Shown here piece after piece: positions 12,791 through 22,800 of a DNA stretch of 64,000 bases (positions are counted from its first letter, which is position 1; each line of letters starts with the position of its first letter). A model generated the notes under the pieces. It did not search any database. It had not been told where the DNA came from and worked only from the letters and a program-made list of their open reading frames with translations. The DNA lies in contig DF240227.1 in NCBI GenBank assembly GCA_000507305.1, positions 131,439-195,438 of the forward strand. Reading direction: 5' to 3'. A program made the translations under genes and the position numbers. This DNA comes from Breviolum minutum Mf 1.05b.01. Its lineage: Eukaryota; Sar; Dinophyceae; Suessiales; Symbiodiniaceae.

Positions 12791-15547
12791 ACGCAATTTG
12801 CTGGCCTGCAAGTTCCAGTGGATGGTCAGAATATTAATTAAGAACATTGTCAATGAATGTCAAGAATGGCAATAAAATGACCGCACCTTATCACACGGCT
12901 TAATCTGAGTAGTCTTGTGGCACCCTCGCCAGCCATTGGCTCAGAGTGTCTTCATGGCTCAAACTACGGAAATCAATTGTTGCTTGGTTATCACCAGTTT
13001 GAGTGAACTACAATCAACATCCGTGTTCAACTATGCTGCGTGCTTGTCACATACTCTCAGGGCAGGTTTCTAGATTTCTAGACATGAAACTGGGGTTGAA
13101 AGCGTCCCCGGCTGTGAGCTTATTGGAGCTTTTGATGATGACCATGGCTTGTATGCCTTTCTGTACTTGCTCACTTCCAAGGCTTGTGAAATCTAGCACT
13201 GGCCACAGGCTGCGCTGGTGAACATGCCAGGCGCGACCATGTTTCCAGCCTGACACTTTTTTTGGGGGGTTGGCGCTTGAACAATAACCGGCAATGTACA
13301 ATGATAAAATGGGTAAGTGCACCTAGACAGGATTTCCCAAAACTAGTGCTACAACTTGTTAGGTGTGTTTGGGTGTCATGCGATCTGTACAACACCTTGT
13401 GCAGCCTCACACCCAAGAAAGCCACATGGCACATCTTCCATTGCTTTCCATCACCTGTCTCTCAGCTGCTCTTTTCGGACATCGCAGGTGGATATGTGCA
13501 GTGTTTGGCTGCCGTGTTATGTTTGTCTTTTCAGCCAATTTGCAGCATGCGACCGAGCAAACAGTGGACTATCGTTTGGGGCCCCAGTGCAGGGCAATTG
13601 CAGGGAGGTGATTTTCCAGAGTGACGTGAACATTAGTCTGATCTAGGACTCACCTGTAGGACATGGTCGTGCTGTCGGGGAATTCCGGATTTCACAGAAT
13701 CATTCCATGGTTTTTACGTGTTTTAAAATTGATGGTTAATTGTTTATCAGTGTTCGCCACGATTTATCCTAGCACCCCTCCCAATGTCATCCTTGGCAGG
13801 GTGCATCCTCAGCGGAAAGATGGTTACTGAGGAAGGTCTTGATCCTGGAGACCAGATGCAGTTACCTGGGCCTGAGCACGACGTTGGGAATGCTCTAAAA
13901 GCCCCTGGACCTGGCGATCCTTTAGGCGATTTAGATGAGGCAGATTTGGAAAACCCGGCCACTCCCACGTTGCCGACGTTTGAAGTTGATGTGAAGCTTG
14001 GCAGCACAAGAGGAAGCTCTGAAAACTTGCGGAGCTATCCGCCGGTGTCACGGGAAATCTTTCAGTGGACAGATTTTTGCTGTAAGAAGAATGCAAGTCA
14101 TTCTCAAGCTAGTTCAAACATGTGCAATTGGAAGTCTTATCCTTTTTTCCTATGTGGCTCACGTGGTCGAAAAGTGGATCCCCACCGATGTCGTTGTATG
14201 AATTGAATTGTCTCATGTAGCTTTGAACTGTAAAGATGGCCTCAACAAACTGCAATGAATCGTGAATCGTGTTGGGATTCCGTTTGGATCTCTTCCTTTT
14301 GTTTCTGGAATTCTCCGAACTTTGACCTCATGGATTTTCTGGATTTCCGGTGCAAAGACACTAGGGCCCCGAATCGCATCCCAAGGACATTGAAAGATGA
14401 AGAAGCAACTCGTTTGAATCATTGCAATGCCTTGGCAAAGGGCTCGCCACTGCTTGAACAGAGTCTATATACATGAAGACGCAGATGCTGGATCTTTTGG
14501 TCACCATTATCCTGGAAGTATGGTATTGTTTTACCATGTTTTGCCTTGATTTGCTGTTCCGATTCGATATTCCTGATGACCTTACGTTACCTCGATTTAC
14601 CTTGACATCGGGGCCTGCGAGGCATGGATCTGAACACTGAGTCACTAGTCACTGAGGCAGTGCTGAAGAAATACGAGGGCTCTGTGCAGTCGCCTCAGTG
14701 GACAACTGGTGGGTCGAAATGCCTTGCACGGTCGGAATCGGGAATCTTAGAATCCCTTTTCAACATCTTGAGAGTCTCTAGCTCTCGCCCATTCAAAAAG
14801 ACTACAGTATATCTATTAATCATTCATCATGTTTGTATAATGTATAGTCGTTGTAACCATGAGTGTGCTGATTCATATAGAATATACAGATATACAGATA
14901 TACATACTGGCTCTATGGACATGGCATTTACCATTGCTGAGGAAAGGGGCTTTAGTTTACGACGGCATGCCTAAATCAGCGAGTTTGGACAGCGCTGCGT
15001 CTCAACTGATTCCTGACTTGCAGCAACGACTCAAGAAGGCCTGGAATGTGTGTGAACGGGAATGTCTTATGTAATGTTTGTATAAGCAATGTTTGTAGTT
15101 GTAGAAAATTAGTAGTGGAAGGCCTTTCTTGAATGTGGATGAGCCAAGTCCTTTCAGGGTTTGGGATGCATCTCTCGTTCATTTCTATCAATTCCTCTTG
15201 CAACCTCCATGTGGTGAAAGTGGCTGCAAGGAGCTGAACATCACTAGTAGCCTCGAAAAAGTTGGGACTAATGGCATCTTGGCAGAACTATTTCTCAACG
15301 TATAAGATCAAAAGGTGCAGGTCTTACTAAGAACCCAAAGACATCCCAGATAACTACAAATGTCCTTGGCTGATCCACAGGAAACTTATTTTGGCGCACT
15401 AAGGCTCAACAATCAAGCTCAGCATGACAATCTCAGGCTGGGTCACCAGTCACCCTTGAAGTTAGCAAGCCCCATTGACATGAACAGATGCAAAGTCTGG
15501 CCATGTTGGTGTGATTGGAGTTGGATGTTGTCACCGTGGCCATGCAG

Positions 15548-15654
15548 GCTACGAGATGTACCAGGAGTTGCCGAAGGAGATTGCAGCCGACGAGGACTTT
15601 TGCCTGGAGATGGGAATCACAGCCTGCCATCGCAAGATCGTGGTTCTAATCAAA
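15548..15654 (+). CDS. Candidate internal exon, unknown protein
   Basis: Follows a CAG acceptor and ends at a possible GC donor (GCTACT). It reads Y-E-M-Y-Q-E-L-P-K-E-I-A-A-D-E-D-F, then L-E-M-G-I-T-A-C-H-R-K-I-V-V-L-I-K, about 35 residues of well-balanced helical sequence. The donor type matches the Ca2+-ATPase introns nearby. No family recognised. Confidence 0.4.
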
Positions 15655-16401
15655 GCTACTGTATTAGCCCTGAGCATGTGAAACCCATTTGTCGAGAGGC
15701 TTTCAAGTTGGAAGGATGACAATTGATAATGCATACAAGCTGCACTAGTCGTGGGAGAGCTTGTGATGCACTGTGCTCCAGGCGTTGAAGAAGTCCATGT
15801 CTTCCCTTTCGGAGGAACTTGCTGGAGTGAATGTGAACGTGGCAGCCTTATGATGTCGTTTTCTTTCGAGGTTGTCCAGACCAACTGCAGTTCGGTTGGA
15901 ACTTTTTATTCTGGGTCCTTTCTTTGATTCCTTGTCAATCCGTTTCATGTGTCCCTTGACTCTTGAGGTTGAGGAAGTGCAACTTGGTTTTCGAAAGTCG
16001 CCCACCGAGTTTGGCCCAATTCAAGCCTGCAGATTCATTTGGAACACAAAGTTGAAACAATACTACCAGATGTTGCTCACATGATCTCACATGCAAATAT
16101 GTAACTACGGTACCGGTACCGTATATAGCTTATAATATGTCGTATAATTGGGATGGCAATAGACTAGACCAGCAGTATCAGGTCCTGATCCCATTTCCCT
16201 TTGCAGATTTCAGGTACGGCGAACTGCTGACGCGACTTGACGACTCTGTTAGGAGCTGTTGCCAAAACGTGCCATTGCATCAGTTTGACAGTATGAACAA
16301 ACATGAAAAATGAACTCGGAGCGTTTCAGTCACAAGTCAGGTGTCAAATGGTTTGAAACACCAGCAATCATGAGCGATCATCAGTGCAAGAGTTGAGATG
16401 G

Positions 16402-16402
16402 A

Positions 16403-16445
<43 letters not shown>

Positions 16446-16510
16446 GTGGCGGTGGTAGTGGTGGTGGTGGTGGTGGTGATGATGACGATGTCGACGACGA
16501 CGAAGACAAC
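16402..16510. repeat. GAT/GGT/GAC trinucleotide microsatellite
   Basis: About 14 GAT units, then GGT-rich and GAC-rich units. Open in several frames only because of the repeat; not coding. Confidence 0.9.
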
Positions 16511-17384
16511 GACGACCACGATAACGGTATACGAAGATTGGAGTTGAACCGACTGACGATTGGGACTTGCGTTGCGACATATTGTGACTATGCCAAGCGA
16601 GATGGGCTCTTTTCATTCACATGGTTCACCCCAGATGTATCAAGGATATTCAACGCACATCAACGCCCCCTCTAAAAAGCCATGGTATCGTTTCCTCGGC
16701 TTAGATTCTCAGGAAATGGAAGGACTTTTTGGAAGGTCGGTGGATGAAACTAATCCCACCCATCTTCGAGAAGGTGTTGTCAAAGGAGCAGGTGGCAGCC
16801 AATGTTTCAGTAGCTCGCTGCGACAGGGCTGACCACTGGCAGAAGGTCACACATGTCTTTTCCTCAAAGAGACTCTTCAAACTCAATTATATACGTACAA
16901 GTACCAGTATCAAGGAAAAGGCATACAAGGCATGAAAAGGGGATACCAACACCTAGCAAGACTTAACGATGTCCGGGGAGTTTGTAGAGCGCACCATGTG
17001 GGTTTTCAATTTGATATCAATTTGGCCAAGCATTTTATTTCTGCCAATGTTTTGATGGCGTCCTATTGATGGTGTCAGAACAATCTGTATATTGTTAATG
17101 ACTGAAATCCTACACTACCCAGGATGCAGACCATTTGGATGTCCACAACCCCCGCTGCAACCATTTGAAACCAAGGTTGTGACAGCACCAGCTGAAAGCG
17201 AGGTCGTGAAGAAGAATAGCACCATCAACAGCACAGTTTCCTCGCTGCCAAAAGTTGAAGTCTTCTTGCGTGCAACCTGTCGGCACTTGAAAAGCAAAGG
17301 GTTAGGGAATCAAGTTGCAGTCAGAAATTCAAAAGACCTCAAATGAATTCAAATGACCACCTGAGCCGGAGCCCTTTTGTTCCG

Positions 17385-17989
17385 CAGTTGTGCTCGGATT
17401 TGGCCAGTGATGCTCAAGAGTGTAAGTTGATTTTGCCTCCGAAGGTCGAGCTGGAGAAACGACTGCCCTTAGCGAAGAAGATAAATCCCAACATTGACCC
17501 TGAAGAGGTTGAGGCCTTGAACCAGACCCTATATTTGGCGCTAGTGAGGCCCAGAATTCAGGAGCCACTTAAACCAGCAGATCTTCAAATTGACATTTGA
17601 CTAAGTGTGCTTGGATTATCACCGGTTTTCATCTTTTTGCGTTTCCAATGGCCAGGAGGAAGTGGCCAAAGCAGTCCGAGTGACTTGGATTTGCTTGGTA
17701 GGCATTGGGCGGTCACTTTCCTCAACGGCATGTTGTCATGGAAGTATTTCTTATGCTTATTGCCTTGGTGAACCACTGGATGTCACGTGTCACCCAAAAT
17801 CCCCTGACGCCCAAGGAGAAACTTGGAGATGCCTTCTCCTTTACCATCACACCTGAGGGTCATGCGCTCAGGGTACCCTTCAATGCCCCCAAAAAATTCA
17901 CCACTGAGCTGCAGGTGATGCAGACTTTGGACGACTCTCCAAGCACAGTTTCTGGCTCCCGATCAACATCTCCAACTTCGACGAAGTAA
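17385..17989 (+). CDS. Candidate exons of an unknown gene
   Basis: Two protein-like stretches. About 17385-17600 contains L-I-L-P-P-K-V-E-L-E-K-R-L-P-L-A-K-K and then N-P-N-I-D-P-E-E-V-E-A-L. About 17720-17989 contains L-T-P-K-E-K-L-G-D-A-F-S-F-T-I, P-F-N-A-P-K-K-F and a Ser/Thr-rich C-terminus ending at a TAA. The two are in different frames, so an intron would be needed between them. I recognise no domain; one or both could be chance. Confidence 0.3.
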
Positions 17990-19652
17990 AAGGGATAGAG
18001 AAGGTGAATGCAACAATGGCAGGCTGGTTCAATCATCATCACCAGTTTATTGGGACTGCCCAATGGTGAAAAACCATGGGCAACAAGCTTGAATGTGAGA
18101 TGATTTCAATGAACCGGAACTTATGTCAGTCATCAAAGCAACCCCCCCTCCAAATCCAAGACAAGGATGACAAGGCCCCTTTGGTTCATCCGGAGTTATT
18201 TAACGCCACTTTGCTTTGGCAGGTAGCGCTCGAAAGCTTCTGAGTACCCTAGACTTGTTGAAGAAACGTGTCAGGGCTGCATTTAGCAAAGGGAGGTGTC
18301 ATGCAATAATGACATATCTGGGCTTTCCTGAGGTATCATTTCGTGAACTGCACAAACTTGAGATATGAAAAGTGTCGGTTTTGCAGCCACTGAGGTGGAG
18401 TTGCCGGTTTGGTCGGAGCCCTAGAAAGGTTGACCGTGAGAGTTCGACATAAGAAAGCCTTCTCAGGCTAGAAAACCAACAAACCTCTTCGAGAAACGGC
18501 ATCAGCAAAACAGATCAAAACAGTGGGTTCATATATGTTTTCGTGTTGTTCATGCTGATTCCAGACATTGCATGGAATTGCCCCAACAGCCCAGCTGGCA
18601 GGAGAATGTGACGGCCACAGTCAGAGCATCCTTGCGAGCCCATTCGCTGGACAAACTACTCGGAGGCTGGAGAATTGGGGCAACAGAATCTTGCTGCAAG
18701 GGTCAAGAGCTCCCGATCAGTAACCAACTTGGAGTTCCGGAGGCTTCACTACGCGTATCGGTGACCTTCTTGAAGCGCAAGTTCAATCAGTTGAAGGCTC
18801 CAGTTACAGGTGGTTGCAAGGGATGGCGCCTTATGGCATTTGCTGTCGGAGCGAAAGAAGTTCCAAAGATGGGAACGTCAAAACAGATGAGGCGATGAGG
18901 GATTGATAGGGAGGGCTGAGGCTATTGAAATGAGGTTCACTGTTGGTTGGGCTGTGAGTTGATGGCCCATGGACACCATCATGCCGTTTGCTACCATACA
19001 TACAGCAGTTATTTGAATCATTTGGCTGCTTCTGAAATTATTCATCCCCAAAACTGTGGTTGGGATTCCGAACAGGATCAATTTTGCGGTCCCTTAGCAA
19101 CCCAATTTGAGCCATTGCCAGTTTTTTTCGCAGTTCTCTAGTATCTAATTGCGTTTCCTTATGTCGGACTCACTAAAGCCTTTGGATCTTCTTCATTAAT
19201 GCGCCTTTTTCCCGTGCTTTGCCTTGAGGTCTTTTGGATAGAAGCAGAAGTGACAAAAGGAGGTAAGGACACGCACAATGGCCTTTGTCCAGACATTCGC
19301 GACGCTTGGAAGCACTTGCTTTCTGCATTTTCCCGCCGGCGGTTTTCCTGCATGTTCGGGTGAGCAGCAACAATCCTAACTAACTTAATACACGAAATTT
19401 TGATGCTTGTTGCTTGAATGACAATCTGAAAAGCCATTGTGCTTGTCAAAGGGTCACATGTGACATCCTGTGAATATCTATTATGACCTCTACATACCTA
19501 TAGCCTATAGACTCTAGACATACCTTGACCAGCTGGTGGCCGCCATTCCTAGGAGGCGACGAATCCACCCTGTGTGGTTTCCACCGATCAGACTGAGCCT
19601 GAGCAAGCAGTATTGCACCACAGGCCTTACACTGCAACTTGGATTAGATTTG

Positions 19653-19656
19653 ATAC
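19653..19656. repeat. Candidate target-site duplication ATAC, left copy
   Basis: ATAC directly before the 5' LTR; ATAC also directly follows the 3' LTR at 45219-45222. Only 4 bp, so some chance of coincidence; copia-type elements usually make 5 bp. Confidence 0.5.
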
Positions 19657-19844
19657 TGATTCACCACACCGGATGTCCACTGTGAGTTTTGTCATCAGTT
19701 TCCTTTTTGGATTTGGAACATGAAGGCATGAATAGTCTTTGTGAAATGCAGAACTCCGTGATAGCCATTAATAACGTGGCAGTCATTTATAACAAGATCG
19801 CCGTGCAGGCCTTTTGGATACTCAAAAAGGCGGGTTCGCCAATC
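19657..19844 (+). repeat. 5' LTR of copia-like element
   Basis: 188 bp starting TGATTCACCACACC and ending GGTTCGCCAATC, identical by eye to 45031-45218. The next bases (GCAGGTTATGAGCCC) are the primer-binding region. The start TG is normal for LTRs; the end is not CA in this copy. Confidence 0.92.
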
Positions 19845-19845
19845 G

Positions 19846-19859
19846 CAGGTTATGAGCCC
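19846..19859 (+). promoter_or_regulatory. Primer-binding site, initiator-tRNA-Met-like
   Basis: CAGGTTATGAGCCC directly after the 5' LTR. Its reverse complement contains GGGCTCATAACC, the anticodon stem-loop sequence (CAT anticodon) of initiator tRNA-Met in many organisms. Drosophila copia is known to prime from an internal fragment of initiator tRNA-Met rather than its 3' end; this site fits that mode. The tRNA of this host was not available for comparison. Confidence 0.65.
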
Positions 19860-19884
19860 AAAAGCTGGCTTGCGCTAGTTGGCC

Positions 19885-22800
19885 ATGGAAAGGTCTTCGT
19901 CTTTGCCACCAATTGGCAATGTGTTTTGGTCTGAAGCTGCTCAAGGTGAATGGCAGCTTAGAGCGGCTAGACCTCGTGAGCTTCCCCCAGTTCCAGGTCG
20001 GGATGATGAAGTCTGTCGAGAGTTGGAGCAACCAGTGGCGGATGGAGATCAAGACAGTGGGAAGAGGGGAAGAGACTCAGCAGGGATCAGAATGTCAGGT
20101 CCCGAGTTTAGCACACCTGCTAGTTGGCAAGGTGTGGGTCAAAACGAAAGGATGAGAACTCCAGCTAGAGATGAGCAGGGGTTGGGAAATGGTCAAAAGT
20201 CTTCAGGAACAATGCCTCAGGAGACGCCTGAAGCAAGTGGTGTGAAGACAGAAGGTCCTCATCCTGCAGCTGAAGAAGTGACAGATGCTTTTCAAAGGGC
20301 TTTGGAAAGGGAGATGGTCGAGAAGCTGCAGGAGGACAACAGGAAGCTGCAAAGAGAACTTCAAGATCTCAAGATGCAAAGGGATTTGGAAAACTACAGT
20401 GGGTTGGAGTCGTCGTGGTCTGATGTTAGCTCAAGACCTCAACCACCTCCACCAGAAGAAGAAAACGAACCACAGCGGTTCACTCCGAATGGAACGAAAG
20501 TACCCAAGGGTCCACCACCGAACTTTGATGAAAGAGTTCCGAGTTGGCCATTGGGACCCTACGAGCAGAGTGCAGTGGATTGTGTGTGGAAGCAGTTAGG
20601 TCCAACTGCAGTCTCGGTTGGTGAAGCAGCAAGGCTACATGATGGACGAGTAGGACACGGGGCTAGGTCCCGACATGTTCGAAGTCATCACGATTGCGGT
20701 CCAGGACACGGGGCTAGATCCCGACAAGAACCAGAACATCGTGGTTGTCGAGATGGAGGCGGGGCTGAGAGATCCCGACATGGCGTTGCCGAAGGAGAAG
20801 TTGGTGAGCAGAGCACACAAACCATGTCGGATGTGCTCACAAGTGTTCAGGCCAGGGCTTTTTGGCTTGAAAGGGAACTGGAATCACTCAAAGGGGCGTT
20901 GAATGATCAACGGCAGAACACCCTGACATCAGAGTACTGGAGGAAGCCAGTGCATCGCTATGAAGGTCAGGTTGGTGGAGATCGAGAACAAGCGCCCCTG
21001 GGCAGGGCTGAGCTTCGTTTTGGTGGTGAGCTTGGTGATGGTCGTGGTCAAGCGCCCCTGGGCAGGGCTGAGCTTGGTTTTGGTGGGGAGCTTGGAGCAG
21101 GTCTTGGTCGAGCGCCCCTGAGCAGGGCAGAATTTCAGGGAGGCCGAGAACAAGTGCCCTTGAGCAGGGCCAACCGTGGTGAATGTCAAGGCGATCGGGC
21201 GTTTGCATCTCAGCAGCCTGCGGGCCTTGGAGAAGATCTTAGAGGAGAAGTTGGCGGTGGGAACTATCATGGAAGTCGTCTTCTACGCCAACAACTTCAT
21301 GGAGTTCATCAAGGTGATCCCGAGGGGTGGATTGGATCTGGAGGAGGAAAAAGAGGGGAACAACGATCCCCAGATGGGTTAAGGTCAACAAACCCAACTC
21401 TTCCAAAGTTGCCAGCGTTGAACTCAAAGACTGCTTCGGTCGACATGTCAGATTGGCTGATTGAGGTTCAACCAATTATTGGAGACTTGAGTAACTTGGC
21501 AACTCATTGGTGGAGTGAAACCTTGAAATTAACCATGGATCAGTACTCTCGATGGTTAGAAGCTAGTCCACTTGAGAGGTTGCGACTTCTACCACCTCGT
21601 CCAGATCTTGGTGAATGGTTAGGGAACCCAACAGCTGTGCAGCGTCTAGAGCAAAGAGTCACAACGTTGCTGATGACAACACTTCCTGATGAGTTGAAAA
21701 ATGATGTCATAGCGAATAGAACGCTGTGGCCGGCTGCAATCTTGTTTCGGGTTCTACGATCTTTCCAACCTGGGGGGTGGTCAGAACGTGCTGATCTACT
21801 GAAAGCTTTGACAGGGACATCAACGGCTACAAGCCCGGCTATGGCAGCTTCGCAGCTACGCATGTGGAAGCGGCAACGTTTGCGTGCCACTGAGTTGGGA
21901 GCATCATTGCCCGACTTGATGATCCAGGTTCAAGCTATAGAGAAGATCGCCCTGAAGGTTTTGAATGGCAACCCACAATCAATGTTTAGAGTTTCTTCCT
22001 TCAGGATGGAGTCAAATGTAGATGAACGGCCATCAGAAACGAGCATCCTGCAGTTTCATGAGCTTTTGCTGGCTGAGATGGATATGCTAGCAACAGGATC
22101 AATTGCTGGAACTATGGAGAATGCCACCGTCAAGGCAATGGCTCCAGGTGGTGCACCCAACCAAGACAAGTCGTTGGGTCAAGACAAAAACTTCAACAAG
22201 AGCTTTCCTTGCAAGTTTTGGGGCACTCCGTCAGGATGCCGTCATGGAAAACGATGCTCTTTCCTACACCCAAACTTGGTCGATCAGTCCTCAAGGTGCT
22301 TTGTTTGTTCCAGTACGGAACATCGCAAAAGTGAGTGCCCGTATCGAGAAGTTCAACAGTCGATGGAAGGATCTTCAGCATCGACTGGGGGGAGTGGCAC
22401 TAAGGGAGGAAAGAGTGGAAAGGGTGGAGGGAAGTCAACCCAAAATAAAGGTGGGGAAAGCAAGTCTAACAAGGAAGTTGATTCCAAAGTGAAGGTGGCT
22501 GCAATGGATGGAGGTGACAAACCTGCATCGTCGACAACCCCAACTATAAGTCAGGAGCAAGGAAAAAGTGGGGAGAAGGCAGTTGGACAATCAGCTGGAG
22601 AATCAATGGTGCAACCACAAGCTGTTACTCCTCACCCTCCACCAACAACAGGTGAAACCGAGCTGGTCAATGAAGTGACAAGTCTTTTGAGGTCGTTGCG
22701 TGCAGAGGCGTCAATAAAAGTGTGTGGCTTGAAAAAGGTCCATCCAGGAGACAAACAATCAGTGCTTCTAGATGGAGGTGCCACACACTGCCTTCGAACT

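Larger units (their letters stand above)
9526..19652. other. 10-kb stretch with no recognisable gene; scattered candidate exons
   Basis: No continuous gene and no known domain found on either strand. It holds several short stretches that read like exons (listed separately at 10153, 12608, 15548 and 17385), a GAT/GGT microsatellite (about 16402-16510), and otherwise sequence without coding character. In a dinoflagellate genome this is consistent with long introns or decayed DNA. Regions 10600-12240, 12800-13780, 14210-15500, 15700-16400 and 18000-19650 show nothing I can support. Confidence 0.5.
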
